Source: Asterias rubens
Taxonomy: Eukaryota; Echinodermata; Asteroidea; Forcipulatida; Asteriidae
DNA length: 64,000 nucleotides
Assembly: GCF_902459465.1 (NCBI RefSeq)
Contig: NC_047063.1
Span: 6,200,001 to 6,264,000 of the forward strand
Reading direction: 5' to 3'
Part shown: positions 41,219 to 52,619 of the stretch, in pieces
Position numbering within the stretch: the first letter of the stretch is position 1
Layout: the number at the start of each line of letters is the position of its first letter
Translations under genes and position numbers: made by a program
The notes under the pieces: model-generated
What the model was told of the DNA's origin: nothing
The model's database searches: none
The model's input: only the letters and a program-made list of their open reading frames with translations

Positions 41219-44200
41219 TTACTCCTGTGGTAGTATTTGTTGCAGCTCTTTGTTACGAACCACTTTATATTTGATAAGTTTTGAGTATTCTTTAAGAAGC
41301 TTCCTCCAATAGCAAGAGATATCCTCCATACGTAGATTATTCCAGATGAAGTCTCTCCCTCTAAAACACACAAATCAATAAATATTATATTACAGTGATA
41401 CCAGGTAAAAGATTGTCATCATCATCACACATACTCTATGTTCCCAAGTTACGAAGACCATGCCTTTACCAGCTGCGCACCTTGTCTCTAGAATTTCTTG
41501 CCAGACGAGCTGAGGGACAAACCTGATATGTCAATATTCAAACACAACCTCAAGACTCATCTGTTCAATTTATCTGCTTGCTAGCATCCGGCGCCTTTGA
41601 ATGGTACCATTCCAGATACTGTGCGCCTTATAAATTGTATGTTATTATTATTCAATATGAACCACAAGGGAAACTGACTGGGTAAATTTGTAAATGATTT
41701 TTGGGGTTGAACAAAGAATTGACTAGAGTGGGATTCGAACCAACGACCTCCGGATTAACGTGCCGGCGCTCTGGGTGTGATCCCTGGCTACACGGCAGTT
41801 AACGGTTGTATGGCTTCTGACTGGCACCCCCGAACAAAGATATTGACAAAATAGGGACACCGCCAATATAGGGCTAGATAGCTCAGTTGGTAGAGCGCCG
41901 GCACGTTAATCCGGAGGTCGTTGGTTCGAATCCCACTCTAGTCAATTCTTTGTTCAACCCCAAAAATCATTTACAAATTTACCCAGTCAGTTTCCCTTGT
42001 GGTTTATATTGATATCTGAAACAAAAAGTCGCATCCCCTTAAGGTGATCCCCTAGCTGCCGCTTCCCAGGTTGTATCGTAATTTGGGTGTGATCCCTGGC
42101 TACACGGCAGTTAACGGTTGTATGGCTTCTGACTGGCACCCCCGAACAAAGATATTGACAAAATAGGGACACCGCCAATATAGGGCTAGATAGCTCAGTT
42201 GGTAGAGCGCCGGCACGTTAATCCGGAGGTCGTTGGTTCGATTCCCACTCTAGTCAATTCTTTGTTCAACCCCCCCCAAAAAAAGTTATTATTATTCATT
42301 AGATTATGAATGGTGTGTTGCAAACACAACTGCCTCGCCGACAGAAATCTCATTCATCATTTGTGGCGTGTCGTGCCCAAGTAGATCAGACCACCAAACT
42401 CAAGCTCTGGTGTTTCAGATCAGCAGAGTGTGGGGTTGAGTCCCAGCACAAAATTTTGCTTACAAGACTAAGGTTACCGTACCAGCTAAACTAACATGTC
42501 GCAAGTACAATTTGTGACTGGTATCCTGCTCATTTCTGCTTAGCATAAAGGTGTTGGGAATTTTTTTTCTGCTTAAGCAGCTGTACGAAATAGGGCCTCA
42601 AACCAGTTTGATTTATCATAAAGATCATAATGCAATTCAATCTAGAAATAATTAGTTTTGAATCACCAAATGTCTTAAGGCCAACAGGGTTCAGTCCTGA
42701 CATGTATCGAAAGATTTGGTCATAGCTTACCGTTTAGCTATATCCCTTGCAACTTGATCATTGGCTTTTGCAAATTCTATCAAATTCCTGTACAGAGAAA
42801 ATCAATACACACAATTTAAATTCTAAAACCCATCACTACATACTCACTCACATATTACTGGAACTGATTACACTGAAGAAACAAGTGCTGGTAAAAGTTT
42901 TCACTTTAGCAATCATTAAGACACCAATGTATGGGAACAACCAACAACACTTTCAGCAGTTTCCAAAAACTCATTAAAGTTTAAACCCCTGGTTTTAAAT
43001 AACATGTTGGGTGTGGATTAGACTGGAGGATATTGATGACAATTGAAAAGTTTGAATCCAATAAAGCTACATGGTCTAATTAAAGATATAAATCAGCATT
43101 TATTTGGTTTGACTTCAATACTGACAAAGTCTAAGTTTAGTCTCAACAAATCATCTTCAAGCTGATGCTCATTGTCCACAAAGCTCTTAATGGCAAGGCT
43201 CCCCACTACATTTCTGAACTGCTTCAAGTTTACACTCCATCAAGCAATCTTCAATCAAGTTCCTTGCTTCTCCTCATTGAACCCAAGTCTCCTCACTCAT
43301 TGGGTGACAGGTCTTTTTCTTCAGCTGCGCCACGCATCTGGAACTCTCTACCACTTAATCTTAGATCTTGTCTTTGTAGCACAAAACTCAAATCTCTTCT
43401 CAAAACATATCTTATGTCACAGGTTTTCAAGGACTAATTTTGTTGTGTCTTTTTTTCTTTGTTTTTGTTTTTGTTTGGTCTTTGGTTTGTCTGCCCCTTG
43501 AACACCCAGCAGGGTGGATATCTGCGCATTACAAGTCTTATTATTATTATTATTATTACCTGGCAAGTAGATACACACATGGTGTTACCGCATATCCCAA
43601 TAGTTATTTACAATTCCCTCATAAAGGTGCCCTTTACAAAAGAGAGAACCTTGCACCTTCAAGAAAGAAGCATCAGGCTTTCGATTCAAAACTGCTTGTC
43701 TTATAAAATCTCAGATAGTTCATACACATAAATTTGGGGTTTCAAAACCGTTGCCATAACAAATGTTTGCATAAAACTGATATATATTTACCTGGTTTCT
43801 TTGAGATCCTTAGACACGGGTATATAATGCACCCATGGTTTGAGAGCTGGGTAGAAGAATTCCAACCACTCATCACCAACATGGAATACTAAAGACTCGC
43901 ACAGAAACAGATGCTTCAAGCGGAAACTGGCTGCCACACCACGGAAATTAAATAAGTACCTGAAATACAAAATAGTTCAGTCTATTTAACATTGAATTGG
44001 AATGAAAAGACCATTTTTAACCATTACATGGTGCTTTAAAGTAATTGGTTCCATACTTCAAAATATAGCTCCACAAACCTCGCAGAAAATATAGTGTTTT
44101 GATTGCTTTATAAATTTACTTTACGAAGGTTGGAGTTTTTACTTTCTTACTTTAACTTGCAGTGAGCTTTCAAGGCTGACCTCTTTGGCTGGTGGCAGAT

Positions 44201-47200
44201 ACAGAGACAAACAAACAAACAAACAGAAACGGACAGACAGACAGACAGACAGACAAGGAGATATGTAAGACGGATTGGAGTTCTTACTTTCACTTGCAGT
44301 GAGCTTTCAAGGCTGACCTCTTTGGCTGGTGGCAGATACAGAGACAAACAAACAAACAAACAGAAACGGACAGACAGACAGACAGACAGACAAGGAGATA
44401 TGTAAGACGGATTGGAGTTCTTACTTTCACTTGCAGTGAGCTTTCAAGACTGACCTCTTTGGCTGGTGGCAGATACAGAGACAAACAAACAAACAGAGAC
44501 AGACAGACAGACAGATAGACAGGCAGACAAGGAGATATGTAAGATGGGGCTGGACTTCTAACTTGTACTTGCAGTGAGCTTCAAGGCTGACCTCTTTGGC
44601 TGGTGGCATATACAGAGACAAACAAACAAACAGAGACAGACAGACAGACAGGCAAGGAGATATGTAAGATGGGGCTGGACTTCTTACTTGTACTTGCAGT
44701 GATCTTCAAGGCTAACCTCTTTGGCTGGTGGCAGATACAGAGACAAACAAACAAACAGAGACAGACAGACAGACAGGCAAGGAGATATGTAAGATGGGGC
44801 TGGACTTCTTACTTGTACTTGCAGTGATCTTCAAGGCTAACCTCTTTGGCTGGTGGAAGATACAGAGACAAACAAACAAACAGAGACAGACAGACAGACA
44901 GGCAAGGAGATATGTAAGATGGGACTGGACTTCTTACTTGTACTTGCAGTGATCTTCAAGGCTAACCTCTTTGGCTGGTGGCATATATAGAGTGTCCTGG
45001 TGAATGACAATGAAGAGTAAATTCAATTCATTATCATCAGGCATAATATTTGATCCTTAGAAATAAAGTAAGAAAATTTTCTTGAGTACAAGGGCTGACC
45101 TACTAGTTCACAGGAGTAGGGTTTGATGGATTCTTCAGTCAATTTAGTCACAGTCACAGTGGAAGAAAAAAATCAAACATGTCCATAGTGGGAACACGAC
45201 TTAAAGGAACAAGTTGCCTTGGATCGGACGAGTTGGTCCATAAAAAACGTTTGTAACCGATTGTTATAAAATGCATGGCTGAAAAGATTTTTCAAAGTAG
45301 AATACAATGATCCACACCATTTTGCCTAGAAATTGCGTGGTTTTCCTTTTACTTTGCGAACTAATAGGGGAGTCAAAAATGGGAGTCAAAAATTTGACTC
45401 CCACTAATGGCCGACTGTGTTAGTCGACGAGGTAAAAGGAAAACCGTGCAATTTTGAGTGATACTTGTGTGGATCATTGTATTCTACTTTTACATCATCT
45501 TTCTACCCATATGCATTTTATAACAAACGGTTACAGAACGCTTTCCAAAGACCAACTCAACTGATCCAAGGCAACGTGTTCCTTCAAGTGCAATAAGGAC
45601 TTCTGTTGCTACTAGCTCAGAAACAATCCAACTTACTGCATCTGATTTCCATGCTTGATTCTTGGTGTACTGTGCATCTACAAGATCCCCATCATCTCTA
45701 GAGAGTATAACCAATGGATCCCTTTCTGCAGTCGTCCTATCAACATCAACAAAATAATAGTATGGCAGGGTTAACAATATTAGGTGATTTGAGGCATCGA
45801 TGGTGAGGTATCAATATATATTTGGTTTGCGGTAGACTATTTTTCTTTGAGAACTTGTCTTGCTTTATATTCTACTGCCGCAGAGTAGATTTTCGAAATT
45901 CTGGGAACTTCTAATTTCTAAAAATTTCTTGCTTTTTTACTACTACCTGACTACCTGGGCGGAACAAGATGACTAGAGCAAGATAATTGAAATGTTGAGA
46001 GCAATTAAGAACTCAATATATATTTGGTTTGTGGTAACACCATGTATGTATCTACTTGCCAGGTAGAGTTTGTTCTTTGCTTGTTATAGTCATCGTCAGT
46101 CTCCTGACGATGACTAGAGCAAGCTAGTCAAAACGTTGAGACCAACCCAAGAACTGACTCCGCGTTAGTACCGTTAATTACGATCCTATAAGCTAAAAAA
46201 GTAGTCCCAGCCTATTTCTATACCATCCGCCCAGGTAAAAAGTAGGACAATTCTTTTCAGAAGTGAGAAGTCTCATGAACAATCTACTCCGCGGTAGTAG
46301 AATTAAGCAAGACAGTTCTCAAAGAACAAACTCTACCTGGCAAGTAGATACACACATGGTGTTACCACAAACCAAATATATATTGAAACCTCACCATTTA
46401 ATGCCTCAAATCCTATATAATTAAGAACTCTCTCCGCGGTAGCTAAGTTAATAACGACAAGCCAAAGTAGTAGTCCAAGCCAATTTTCTATACCTTCTGC
46501 CCAGGTAGTAGTTAAAAAGCAGGACAGTTCTTTTCAGAACTGAGAAGTCTCCCAAACATCCGATAAATCTACTGCGCCGTAGCAGAATAAAGCAAGACAG
46601 TTCTCTAAGAACAAACTCTACCTGGCAAGTAGATACACACATGGTGTTACTGCAAACCAAATATATATGTCCCCTCAATCCACTAAAGCTGAAGTAGTAG
46701 TCCCGGCTGATTGTCTACATGTACTTCCTATCAAGTTCTGTAGGTGATCATAAATGTGGTAGGATGGCCAAGGTAATACACTTGGGCTTTGGTGCAGCGA
46801 ATCGTATTTATCAATTAGGGAGGTCGTTCTGAGGTCAAATATTTAAGCTCTTGGACTATTCCTGGGGAAATGTACAGGAGTTTCATCAATTCATCAAGTG
46901 GAGTGCCATGTAGAAGCTCAAGCCTGCCCAGTGATTTTTGTCCAGATGTTTTTGATCCAGCATGCAAGAGCATACTTCCTCAGCGCTGATCAAGCCGATG
47001 TCTTTTTTCAGGTTAATATAATACCGAAGTCTTATATAGCGCACGTATCTGCAGATACGTAACAAGGTACGCAAGGCGCTGGGTATATACAAACTTTCAG
47101 AAAGATAGGTAGTTGCAGTGACGAAATTTGAGACCCAATTATTTAGCAGCTTATAAGGGTTTTTAAAAGGTACTACAGCGCATACAGCAGCCGCAGCCAC

Positions 47201-50200
47201 AGCCAGGAACACCGGGGCGAACCTTTTTTTTTTTTTTACATGCGTTACACAACACATGGGACCAACGGCTTTACGTCCCATTCGAAGCACGAAGCAATGG
47301 TTAAGTGTCTTGCCTAAGAACACAAAAGTCACGGCTAGGGATTCGAACCCACACTCTGCTGATCAGAAACACCAAAGTTTGAATTCGGTGCTCTTAACCG
47401 CTCGGCCAAGACACTTCCGTGTCTATGAAGGAATGACGGCAAACTTGAGGCGACATTCGCAGATCTTTTCAGGAGTTTAAAGTGAACAAAATGTATTCAT
47501 GTTATGTTGAAGGAAATGCTACAAACTAACCTGGAACCTCTAAAGAAAGCCTTTGTTTCCTTCTGCTCCCATGGGATGTCTTTTGCTTCCCTGTCAATCA
47601 ATCACAATCAAGTACATTCACATCGGATTCATATATACCTGAGAATATAGCTCATGCATTCTGATTGGTCGAGAGGAAGATCACAAGGCCATCTTTAAAC
47701 ATGTGAAAACACGGCCTGAGGAAATCGAGTCAATTATTCTTCCTGGGGCTAATGTTATCAAGAAAATGAAAGTCTCAATTGTGTACATATTTTTGTTAAC
47801 TGAGCTGTAGTTTTTTTTTTTTTTTTTTCTAATGTCAGCTTCATTTAATAGTAAAGGTAATTTGGAAATTGATTTTAACATTGTTTTATGATGAACAGTT
47901 AACCAGTTAAACATCCCAACCCTAGCTTTGTTACACATATTGTGTGTACCCCACCACACATGTGGTTTGTGGTTTAAAAAAAAAAATTGTTAAGTATTTT
48001 GACATTTTTGCTTTTTTAGAGGTCAACTCATAACTTTAGGATTGGATGAAATGGGTATAAACAGCTTAAAAGTTAAAGAAAATAAACATAAACAGGCCTG
48101 GAATTTCATCTTTGAAAGGGCAAGGCCATTTTCGCTTTGAAAAAGGCTCTTCCATTGGAAAATCTTCGGGAAACTTTTGAAAGGGCACCAAGGCCAAGAC
48201 CAGGGCAATGGAGGGAGAGTGCAATTTCACTTTGAAAAGGGCACTTCCATTAGAAAATTTATGGAACAATTATGAAAGGGCACCAAGGCCAAGCAACGAA
48301 GGCCTTGTGGCCTCCATGAAACTCCAGGGCTGATAAATGCACACCCCTATGTTTATGCGTAAAATAAAACTCAATGCATACTTATCAAGTGACTCTCTGA
48401 ATAGGTCCCATCGCCCAAGGCCAGTAGGAAACAACGGCCATACAGCTGGGCCTCCCTCCCAGAAGGTCCAGGCAGGATACATGATGTCATAATGCTGAGA
48501 ATCAACCTGGGCACATAACACAAACAAGCTGAGTTAAAGACAACTTGCTTGTCAATAGTTTCTTATGTTTCTCAGAGTGCAAAGAAAGACACACACTGTT
48601 GCTTTTTTAAAAGTCTACAACCGTCCAGTATAGATGGATAACACATGTCGTCAAAGACCACAATCTTTGACGACAATCATTGAAAATTGGTACCTCTTCA
48701 CGCGTGCACATTTTATCAAAGATGGCGGTCAAAGCAATGGCCATTGTAATGAAATGTTGTAAGATGCATACAAAATAATAGTAATTCCACCCAAGGTTTT
48801 TGAAAAGGTTGACTTGATGCAATGCTGAGGTATTGCATAACACCAAGTGGGTAGGCCTACCTACTTGCTAGGTAAAATGTTCTTTTGAGAACTTGTCTTG
48901 CTTTATATCATATTTTCCTGATGATGACTAGTCGAAACGTTGAGACCAATTAAGAACTCACTCTTCAGTCGTGAAGTTAATAGAAGTCCCCTTGAACCAC
49001 TAAAGCGAAAGTAGTAGTCTCGGACGATTTCCAATCTAGCACCCACATAGTGGTTAAAAAGCAGGACAGTTCTTTTCAGAACTGAGAAGTCTCCTGAATT
49101 CCGAAAATTTAATCCGCAGTAGTAGAATATAAAGCAAGACAAGTTCTCAAAAGAAAATAATCTACCCAGCAAGTAGATGCACACATGGTATTACCGCAAA
49201 CCAAATACATGCACCAGTGTCCATATAAAGTGTTACAAATCATTGATGAAAAGAAATGACTTACTTTACTAAATGATAAAACTGGCTGAGGAGTCGTAAA
49301 CTTCTGGCTCTGAGGCCAATCTCGCTCATTCAGAATAAACTCCATATCTGGTAACTTTTTAATGATTTGCAGAATAAAATGCTCAATACCTGCACATCTG
49401 TAACCAAAACAGAATCATTGGTTACATAGAAAACTTAGCAGCAATATGAATATGAACTGTGCATCAATATTCCAAGGAAGGTGTAACATTTCAAAGAAGG
49501 ATTGATTGCAAAGTTAATATTCCAAGCCATTTAAATTGAAGCCAAAGTTTATTCAGCCAAAGCCCAGCCCATCCTTACATGGGCGAAGTGTTTTTAAACT
49601 GCGAGTGCAATCTGATGATTTGGTTAATGAATGCTGTGACCTACACCCCCTCCAATTAATGATCTAAGGTTGATAAAGGATCTTATTGTGTGTTAGCCTA
49701 ATGGCAAGGATCTACTTGGATATTAATGATAAGGATCTTATAAAGTGTTAATGGCAAGGATCCATTTGGGTGTGGTGACCCATTTAAAAGCAATGTACTA
49801 CATTGTGTGTTAGTAAATGTTCATTCTTATAATGGCATAGGAAACAAAAAACTTTCTTCAAAAGGGAACCGTGTTGGCTGACATACTTCTCCATAATTGC
49901 TTAATGTGAAAGAGCCAAGGATCTGCAAACTAACCTTTATGCTAAGTTGATGTAAAACCAACTCAACATTTTACTAATAAGAATTCTCGTTATGGTGTAT
50001 AAATGAACACAACATCAGGCCTGTATGCTTCGTTTTAAAAGGGGCAAGAAGGGCATTTTCTCCTTGGTAAAAGGCACCCTATGAGGACATTGTAAATTTC
50101 TACTGGATCATTTCAAGGGCACCAAGGCAATGACCAGGGGGCACGGAGGCAATCACCTTCGTTGCCTCTGTGAAGTATAAGGCCTGCAACATTTTACTTT

Positions 50201-52538
50201 TATGAGAATTCTTAAACAAAACTAAATTGTTAGTTCAGGACAAAACTTGGTCTAGTTGATTTTTAATTGACTTCACTTGCCGAATGAACCTCCTAATGAC
50301 CAACTAAGAAAAAGACTTTGTAGAACACTGCAACTATTCCAAAAATAAATTAATACTCCCAACCTATGATGATGATTGAGACATGCATGGTAGAAGTTTG
50401 AAGGGAAAGGTTTGTTTATTTGAAATGATAACGTATTGCCCACCTTGCAGAAAACATGCATTTCTTGCTGCGATACAGTTTGTGCTTGATGATCTGGTAG
50501 TGATTACCTATTCCTTTGGTTAGCGCTGCTTTAAAAACATCTTCACTTATGCCTCCTTTTTCTCTCCAAACGGCTAAATCCCTGTTTAAAACACTTAAAC
50601 CAAGAATGTAAAATATATGGATTAGAACAATAACAAAGTACTGAGCATGATTACAATTATTACAAAGGCATAGATGAGATTTCACAAATATAAAAATTCC
50701 CCACAAATGGCTTGCACATGCAGTCCTGGGTTCACCCATAACTTGTTGTTGTAGTTGTAGTGAGCTTGGTTACGTAATAAACCATCCACCCATGACCGAG
50801 GCTTGGCCGCTGCACTAGGGCGACCAAGCCACGACATCAATCGTAGTCCTGATTTCAACGTGAGTGCCTGCCTCAATTTATTGAGTGTGTTCCACCCCCA
50901 CTTAGGAAACAACAGTGCGCGACTCGCCCCTCCAGCCGAGGACTTCTTGGGTAATATACCTAGATACAACATAGTTTAACAGGTCCCAATGTTCGATCGA
51001 ATACGGGTGAGACTTGCACAGTTTATCGACAGAACTGCTGTCCATTCATTTGTAAAGTACCTGTCATGACAGGTGCAGGTGTCGGGTTCACATTCTTCAT
51101 ACTGGCTCAAAGCAGAATCTACTGCATCTAAGTAGGGTTTCCATCTGGCATCTATATGAGAGAAATCATACAAGAAACACTGTATTACTGTTAACCCTAA
51201 TTTTTTTAAAGTAATTTAGAAAGTTACACTCAAGGCACGATATACTTTTGGAACTCGTTCCACAAGTTAATGACCATGAAAACTTTCATCCAGCACACAA
51301 TGGATCACAGAGGTCAAGTGGTTAGACTGCACGACTTGCAATCTCAAGGGAAAAGTTTCTGTATGGCGCCACCACTTTTTCATTTGATATGAAATAATAT
51401 AGTATCTAATTTACCTCAATGAGATATCTCTTTTTGTAAAAATGAGTGAAAAAGTGGTGGCGCCATACGGAAAGTTATCCATCTCAAGATTGTGGGTTCG
51501 AATCCCAGTAACTGATGATTTCACAATTCTAGAATGAATATTTTTATCCTGTTACTGAATCACAATTTTTTTGATTTGTGCAATTCATAATATATACGCT
51601 AAGCCAAGATTTGTGAGAGAGACTGGCTGTTGGTAGCTTGGGGTTTATTATATCCCCTTGCCCTGTGGGAGTTTGCCGAGTTCCCTTGATCAGTGTTGAT
51701 GTGAAACAAACAAACAAACAATGTAAATATGCACGCGCAAACCAGAATTAGCCCCACTGGCACTAGTACGGCCAAGCTCTTCAGGATTTAAGCTTAGGAT
51801 GCTTGGCTATAGTTGCGATAACGTAACCCTCCTCCCGGCAGCCGGCAGGAGGAGGGTTACATTATTGCATGGAGCAATCGTAACTAGCTTGGCTACACAC
51901 TGACACAAGGGCAAGTGGGGCTTACGAATTGAAGAACTTAAAATGAAATTGAAAACTGCAGGCATACAATTTTTTAGTAAAAATAGTAGTTTTAAACAAT
52001 AAAAAGGGCGTTTTCAAATATTGCACTCATCATGAATAAAATTTGACTTTGACTCAATCTCAATTCTCAAGAAGCTCAACTCAACTCACGACTGTCACTT
52101 CACTTGTCAGTGTCAGTCAGTGTCAGTGTCAACAAAAGTTATCAAAACTAGATTCACTGCCAGCAGCATTTTTGTTTTGTTTACAGTCCTGACACTGGTG
52201 ACAGTACTTTTATTATAAACTATATTTCCGCTAAGTATTTACTAGAAAAAGTGGGCCAAAACCCGAGTAAATCAAATGAAAAGTGGATTTGCCCTATTTA
52301 TGGGATGGGCGGGGCCACACGCCGAATCAGGATCAAGGTCAAGTTCAGATTGATCGATTGAAAGTGCAATTGAATCACCTTGTGGTAAGTATTTCTTCTT
52401 TCCAGCTTCAAGGTCGTCTGTTGAGCCACATTCACCACTTTCTGCATTACATTCTTCTGCAGCAAAGACAGCTTGTACGAAAATAAATAGGACAAAAAAG
52501 GCGCTAAGTGCAGAGCGCTTAAAATAACCCATCACCAT
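41219..52538 (-). CDS. POGLUT1: Protein O-glucosyltransferase 1 (Rumi/KTELC1, CAP10/GT90 family)
   Basis: Transfers glucose from UDP-glucose to serine in EGF-like repeats (Notch and others) in the ER lumen. Eleven coding exons, all GT-AG and in phase: 52379-52538, 51061-51151, 50444-50581, 49265-49397, 48382-48506, 47531-47590, 45637-45736, 44938-44996, 43792-43959, 42731-42787, 41219-41360. They total 1233 nt, or 410 residues (human about 392). Start: AAAATGG context, followed by a signal peptide of about 26 residues ([20 protein letters not shown]). Family blocks: [135 protein letters not shown] and KPWVHYIP. Odd: the C-terminus (..LQQILPQE) lacks the KTEL-type ER-retention signal of vertebrate proteins, and exon 8 is tandemly duplicated. 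Confidence 0.97.
41430..41660 (+). mobile_element. CR1/L2-like LINE 3' fragment
   Basis: The plus strand reads ..[25 protein letters not shown].. after a decayed SCAP-LWN motif, then a short 3' UTR and a TTATTATTATT tail. This is the usual RT C-terminal end and microsatellite tail of CR1/L2-type LINEs. It lies in the last POGLUT1 intron, antisense to the gene. Confidence 0.75.
41660..42003. mobile_element. Inverted element with tRNA-Lys-like arms (complete)
   Basis: Long arms: ACCACAAGGGAAACTGACTG, GGGGTTGAACAAAGAATTGA and the reverse tRNA-like GGATTCGAACCAACGACCTC on the left, with the inverse on the right. The right half holds a nearly full tRNA-like body (about 41872-41944): D arm TAGCTCAGTTGGTAGAGC, anticodon loop ACGTTAA, B box GGTTCGAATCC. 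By spacing it resembles tRNA-Lys, but the anticodon position reads GTT. The acceptor ends GGCTAGA / TCTAGTC still pair apart from one mismatch. Confidence 0.85.
42083..42275 (+). mobile_element. Second copy of the tRNA-Lys-like element core
   Basis: Duplicates 41776-41960 almost exactly (GGGTGTGATCCCTGGCTACA, GGCACCCCCGAACAAAGATA, TAGCTCAGTTGGTAGAGCGC), including the tRNA-like body, followed by CAACCCCCCCC. It has only the right arm. One change, GGTTCGATTCCC, lies in the B box. Both copies are in the last POGLUT1 intron. Confidence 0.85.
43160..43555 (+). mobile_element. CR1/L2-like LINE 3' end with (ATT)n tail
   Basis: Open frame 43165-43437: [17 protein letters not shown], then [28 protein letters not shown] and [10 protein letters not shown]. 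This is the standard C-terminus after RT in CR1/L2/Jockey-type LINEs. A stop, a T/G-rich UTR and a (TTA)n tail (43533-43557) follow. It is strongly 5'-truncated and lies in a POGLUT1 intron in antisense. Confidence 0.85.
44146..44937 (-). repeat. Six tandem partial copies of POGLUT1 exon 8 with its donor
   Basis: Downstream of genuine exon 8 (44938-44996), on the minus strand, the exon's 3' part, its donor and ~80 bp of intron (with TGTC/TGTT microsatellite) are repeated. Donor positions are 44933 (real), 44808, 44683, 44558, 44420, 44283 and 44146. Spacings are 125, 125, 125, 138, 137, 137. The two nearest copies keep [13 protein letters not shown] and GTAAGAA. The next has GAT>GCT (D>A) and donor GTTAGA. 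The farthest three have a one-base insertion that shifts the frame. Each has CCACCAG upstream that could serve as an acceptor. Confidence 0.95.
45200..45592. mobile_element. MITE, 'GTTGCCTTGGATC' family, full copy
   Basis: Ends AAAGGAACAAGTTGCCTTGG / CCAAGGCAACGTGTTCCTT. An internal inverted pair (GTGGTTTTCCTTTTACTTTG / GAGGTAAAAGGAAAACCGTG) flanks a short centre with GAGTCAAAAATTTGACTCCC. Other copies: 57350-57575 and 60335-60520. It lies in a POGLUT1 intron. Confidence 0.8.
45812..46668. mobile_element. Compound 'TATATTTGGTTTG' palindromic element
   Basis: ATATATATTTGGTTTG occurs at 45812 and again near 46020; inverse ends AAACCAAATATATAT occur near 46370 and 46660. Between them repeat CTACTTGCCAGGTAGAGTTT, TCTACTACCGCGGAGTAGA-like words and GAAAAGAACTGTCCTGCTTT in both orientations. 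At least two overlapping copies appear nested or tandem. In a POGLUT1 intron. Confidence 0.7.
47025..47420 (-). mobile_element. tRNA Leu/Ser-like-headed SINE, full length
   Basis: Read on the minus strand from 47420: TTGGCCGAGCGGTTAAGAGC (A box), ~45 bp, GGGTTCGAATCCCTAG (B box), then a body with CAAGACACTTAACC, a poly-A interior, GGTTCGCCCCGGTGTTCCTG, and a 3' region ending AAGACTTCGGTATTAT. Related pieces: 19528-19755, and 57237-57345 with 57583-57670. Lies in a POGLUT1 intron. Confidence 0.85.
48060..48345. mobile_element. Degenerate 'GGCACCAAGGCCA' repeat
   Basis: Phrases GAAAGGGCACCAAGGCCAAG and CTTTGAAAAGGGCACTTCCA recur twice, between CAGGCCTGGAATTTCA and AACTCCAGGGCTGA. Related to 50020-50188 and 56743-56872, which end TGTGAAGTA(T)A-GGCCTG. 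Probable MITE family. Confidence 0.55.
48848..49207. mobile_element. 'TATATTTGGTTTG' family copy
   Basis: Contains GTCGAAACGTTGAGACCAAT, CAGTTCTTTTCAGAACTGAG, AATATAAAGCAAGACAAGTT and the end GTATTACCGCAAACCAAATA. The left end is altered. Lies in the POGLUT1 intron, low-coordinate side of exon 4. Confidence 0.7.
50020..50188. mobile_element. Short MITE with AGGCCTG ends
   Basis: ATCAGGCCTGTATGCTTCG on the left and GAAGTATAAGGCCTGCA on the right are inverse. Inside: GGGCACCAAGGCAATGACCA and GGCAATCACCTTCGTTGCCT. A second copy lies at 56743-56872. In a POGLUT1 intron. Confidence 0.7.
51305..51722 (+). mobile_element. tRNA-derived SINE, interrupted by a hAT-like MITE
   Basis: The tRNA-like head starts AGAGGTCAAGTGGTTAGACT and resumes after the MITE with ATTGTGGGTTCGAATCCCAG (B box). 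The body has GTGAGAGAGACTGGCTGTTG and CCCTTGATCAGTG; the tail is (AAAC)n at 51704-51720. The 3' part matches 62845-62972. Removing the MITE (51353-51480) restores a tRNA-like A-to-B box distance. In POGLUT1 intron 1. Confidence 0.85.
51353..51480. mobile_element. hAT-like MITE with 8-bp TSD (copy 1)
   Basis: Inverted ends: GGAAAAGTTTCTGTATGGCG on the left and the complement of GGATAACTTTCCGTATGGCG on the right, extended by CCACCACTTTTTCA. The TSD is ATCTCAAG on both sides. It is about 130 bp with an A/T-rich centre. An 8-bp TSD is typical of hAT elements (family assignment inferred). Confidence 0.9.
51775..51905. mobile_element. Palindromic element with strong GC hairpin
   Basis: GCTTGGCTATAGTTGCGATA / GCAATCGTAACTAGCTTGGC flank GTAACCCTCCTCCCGGCAGC and its inverse GCCGGCAGGAGGAGGGTTAC. 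The stem of about 18 bp at 51828-51872 is almost perfect. In POGLUT1 intron 1. Confidence 0.75.
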
Positions 52539-52619
52539 TTTGGACGTAGTAAGGAGTCTCGTAGTAGTAAGTGTGGTGGACGCGTGTACATTTGTTGGTG
52601 TCAAAACAATAAGAAGTAC

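Noticed and set aside
41872..41944. Functional tRNA gene
   Set aside because: The body folds well, but position 33 is C, the anticodon stem has a mismatch, and the same sequence is part of a repeated inverted element.
43165..43437. Host gene exon inside POGLUT1 intron
   Set aside because: Sequence is the usual C-terminal end of CR1/L2-type LINEs followed by an (ATT)n tail.
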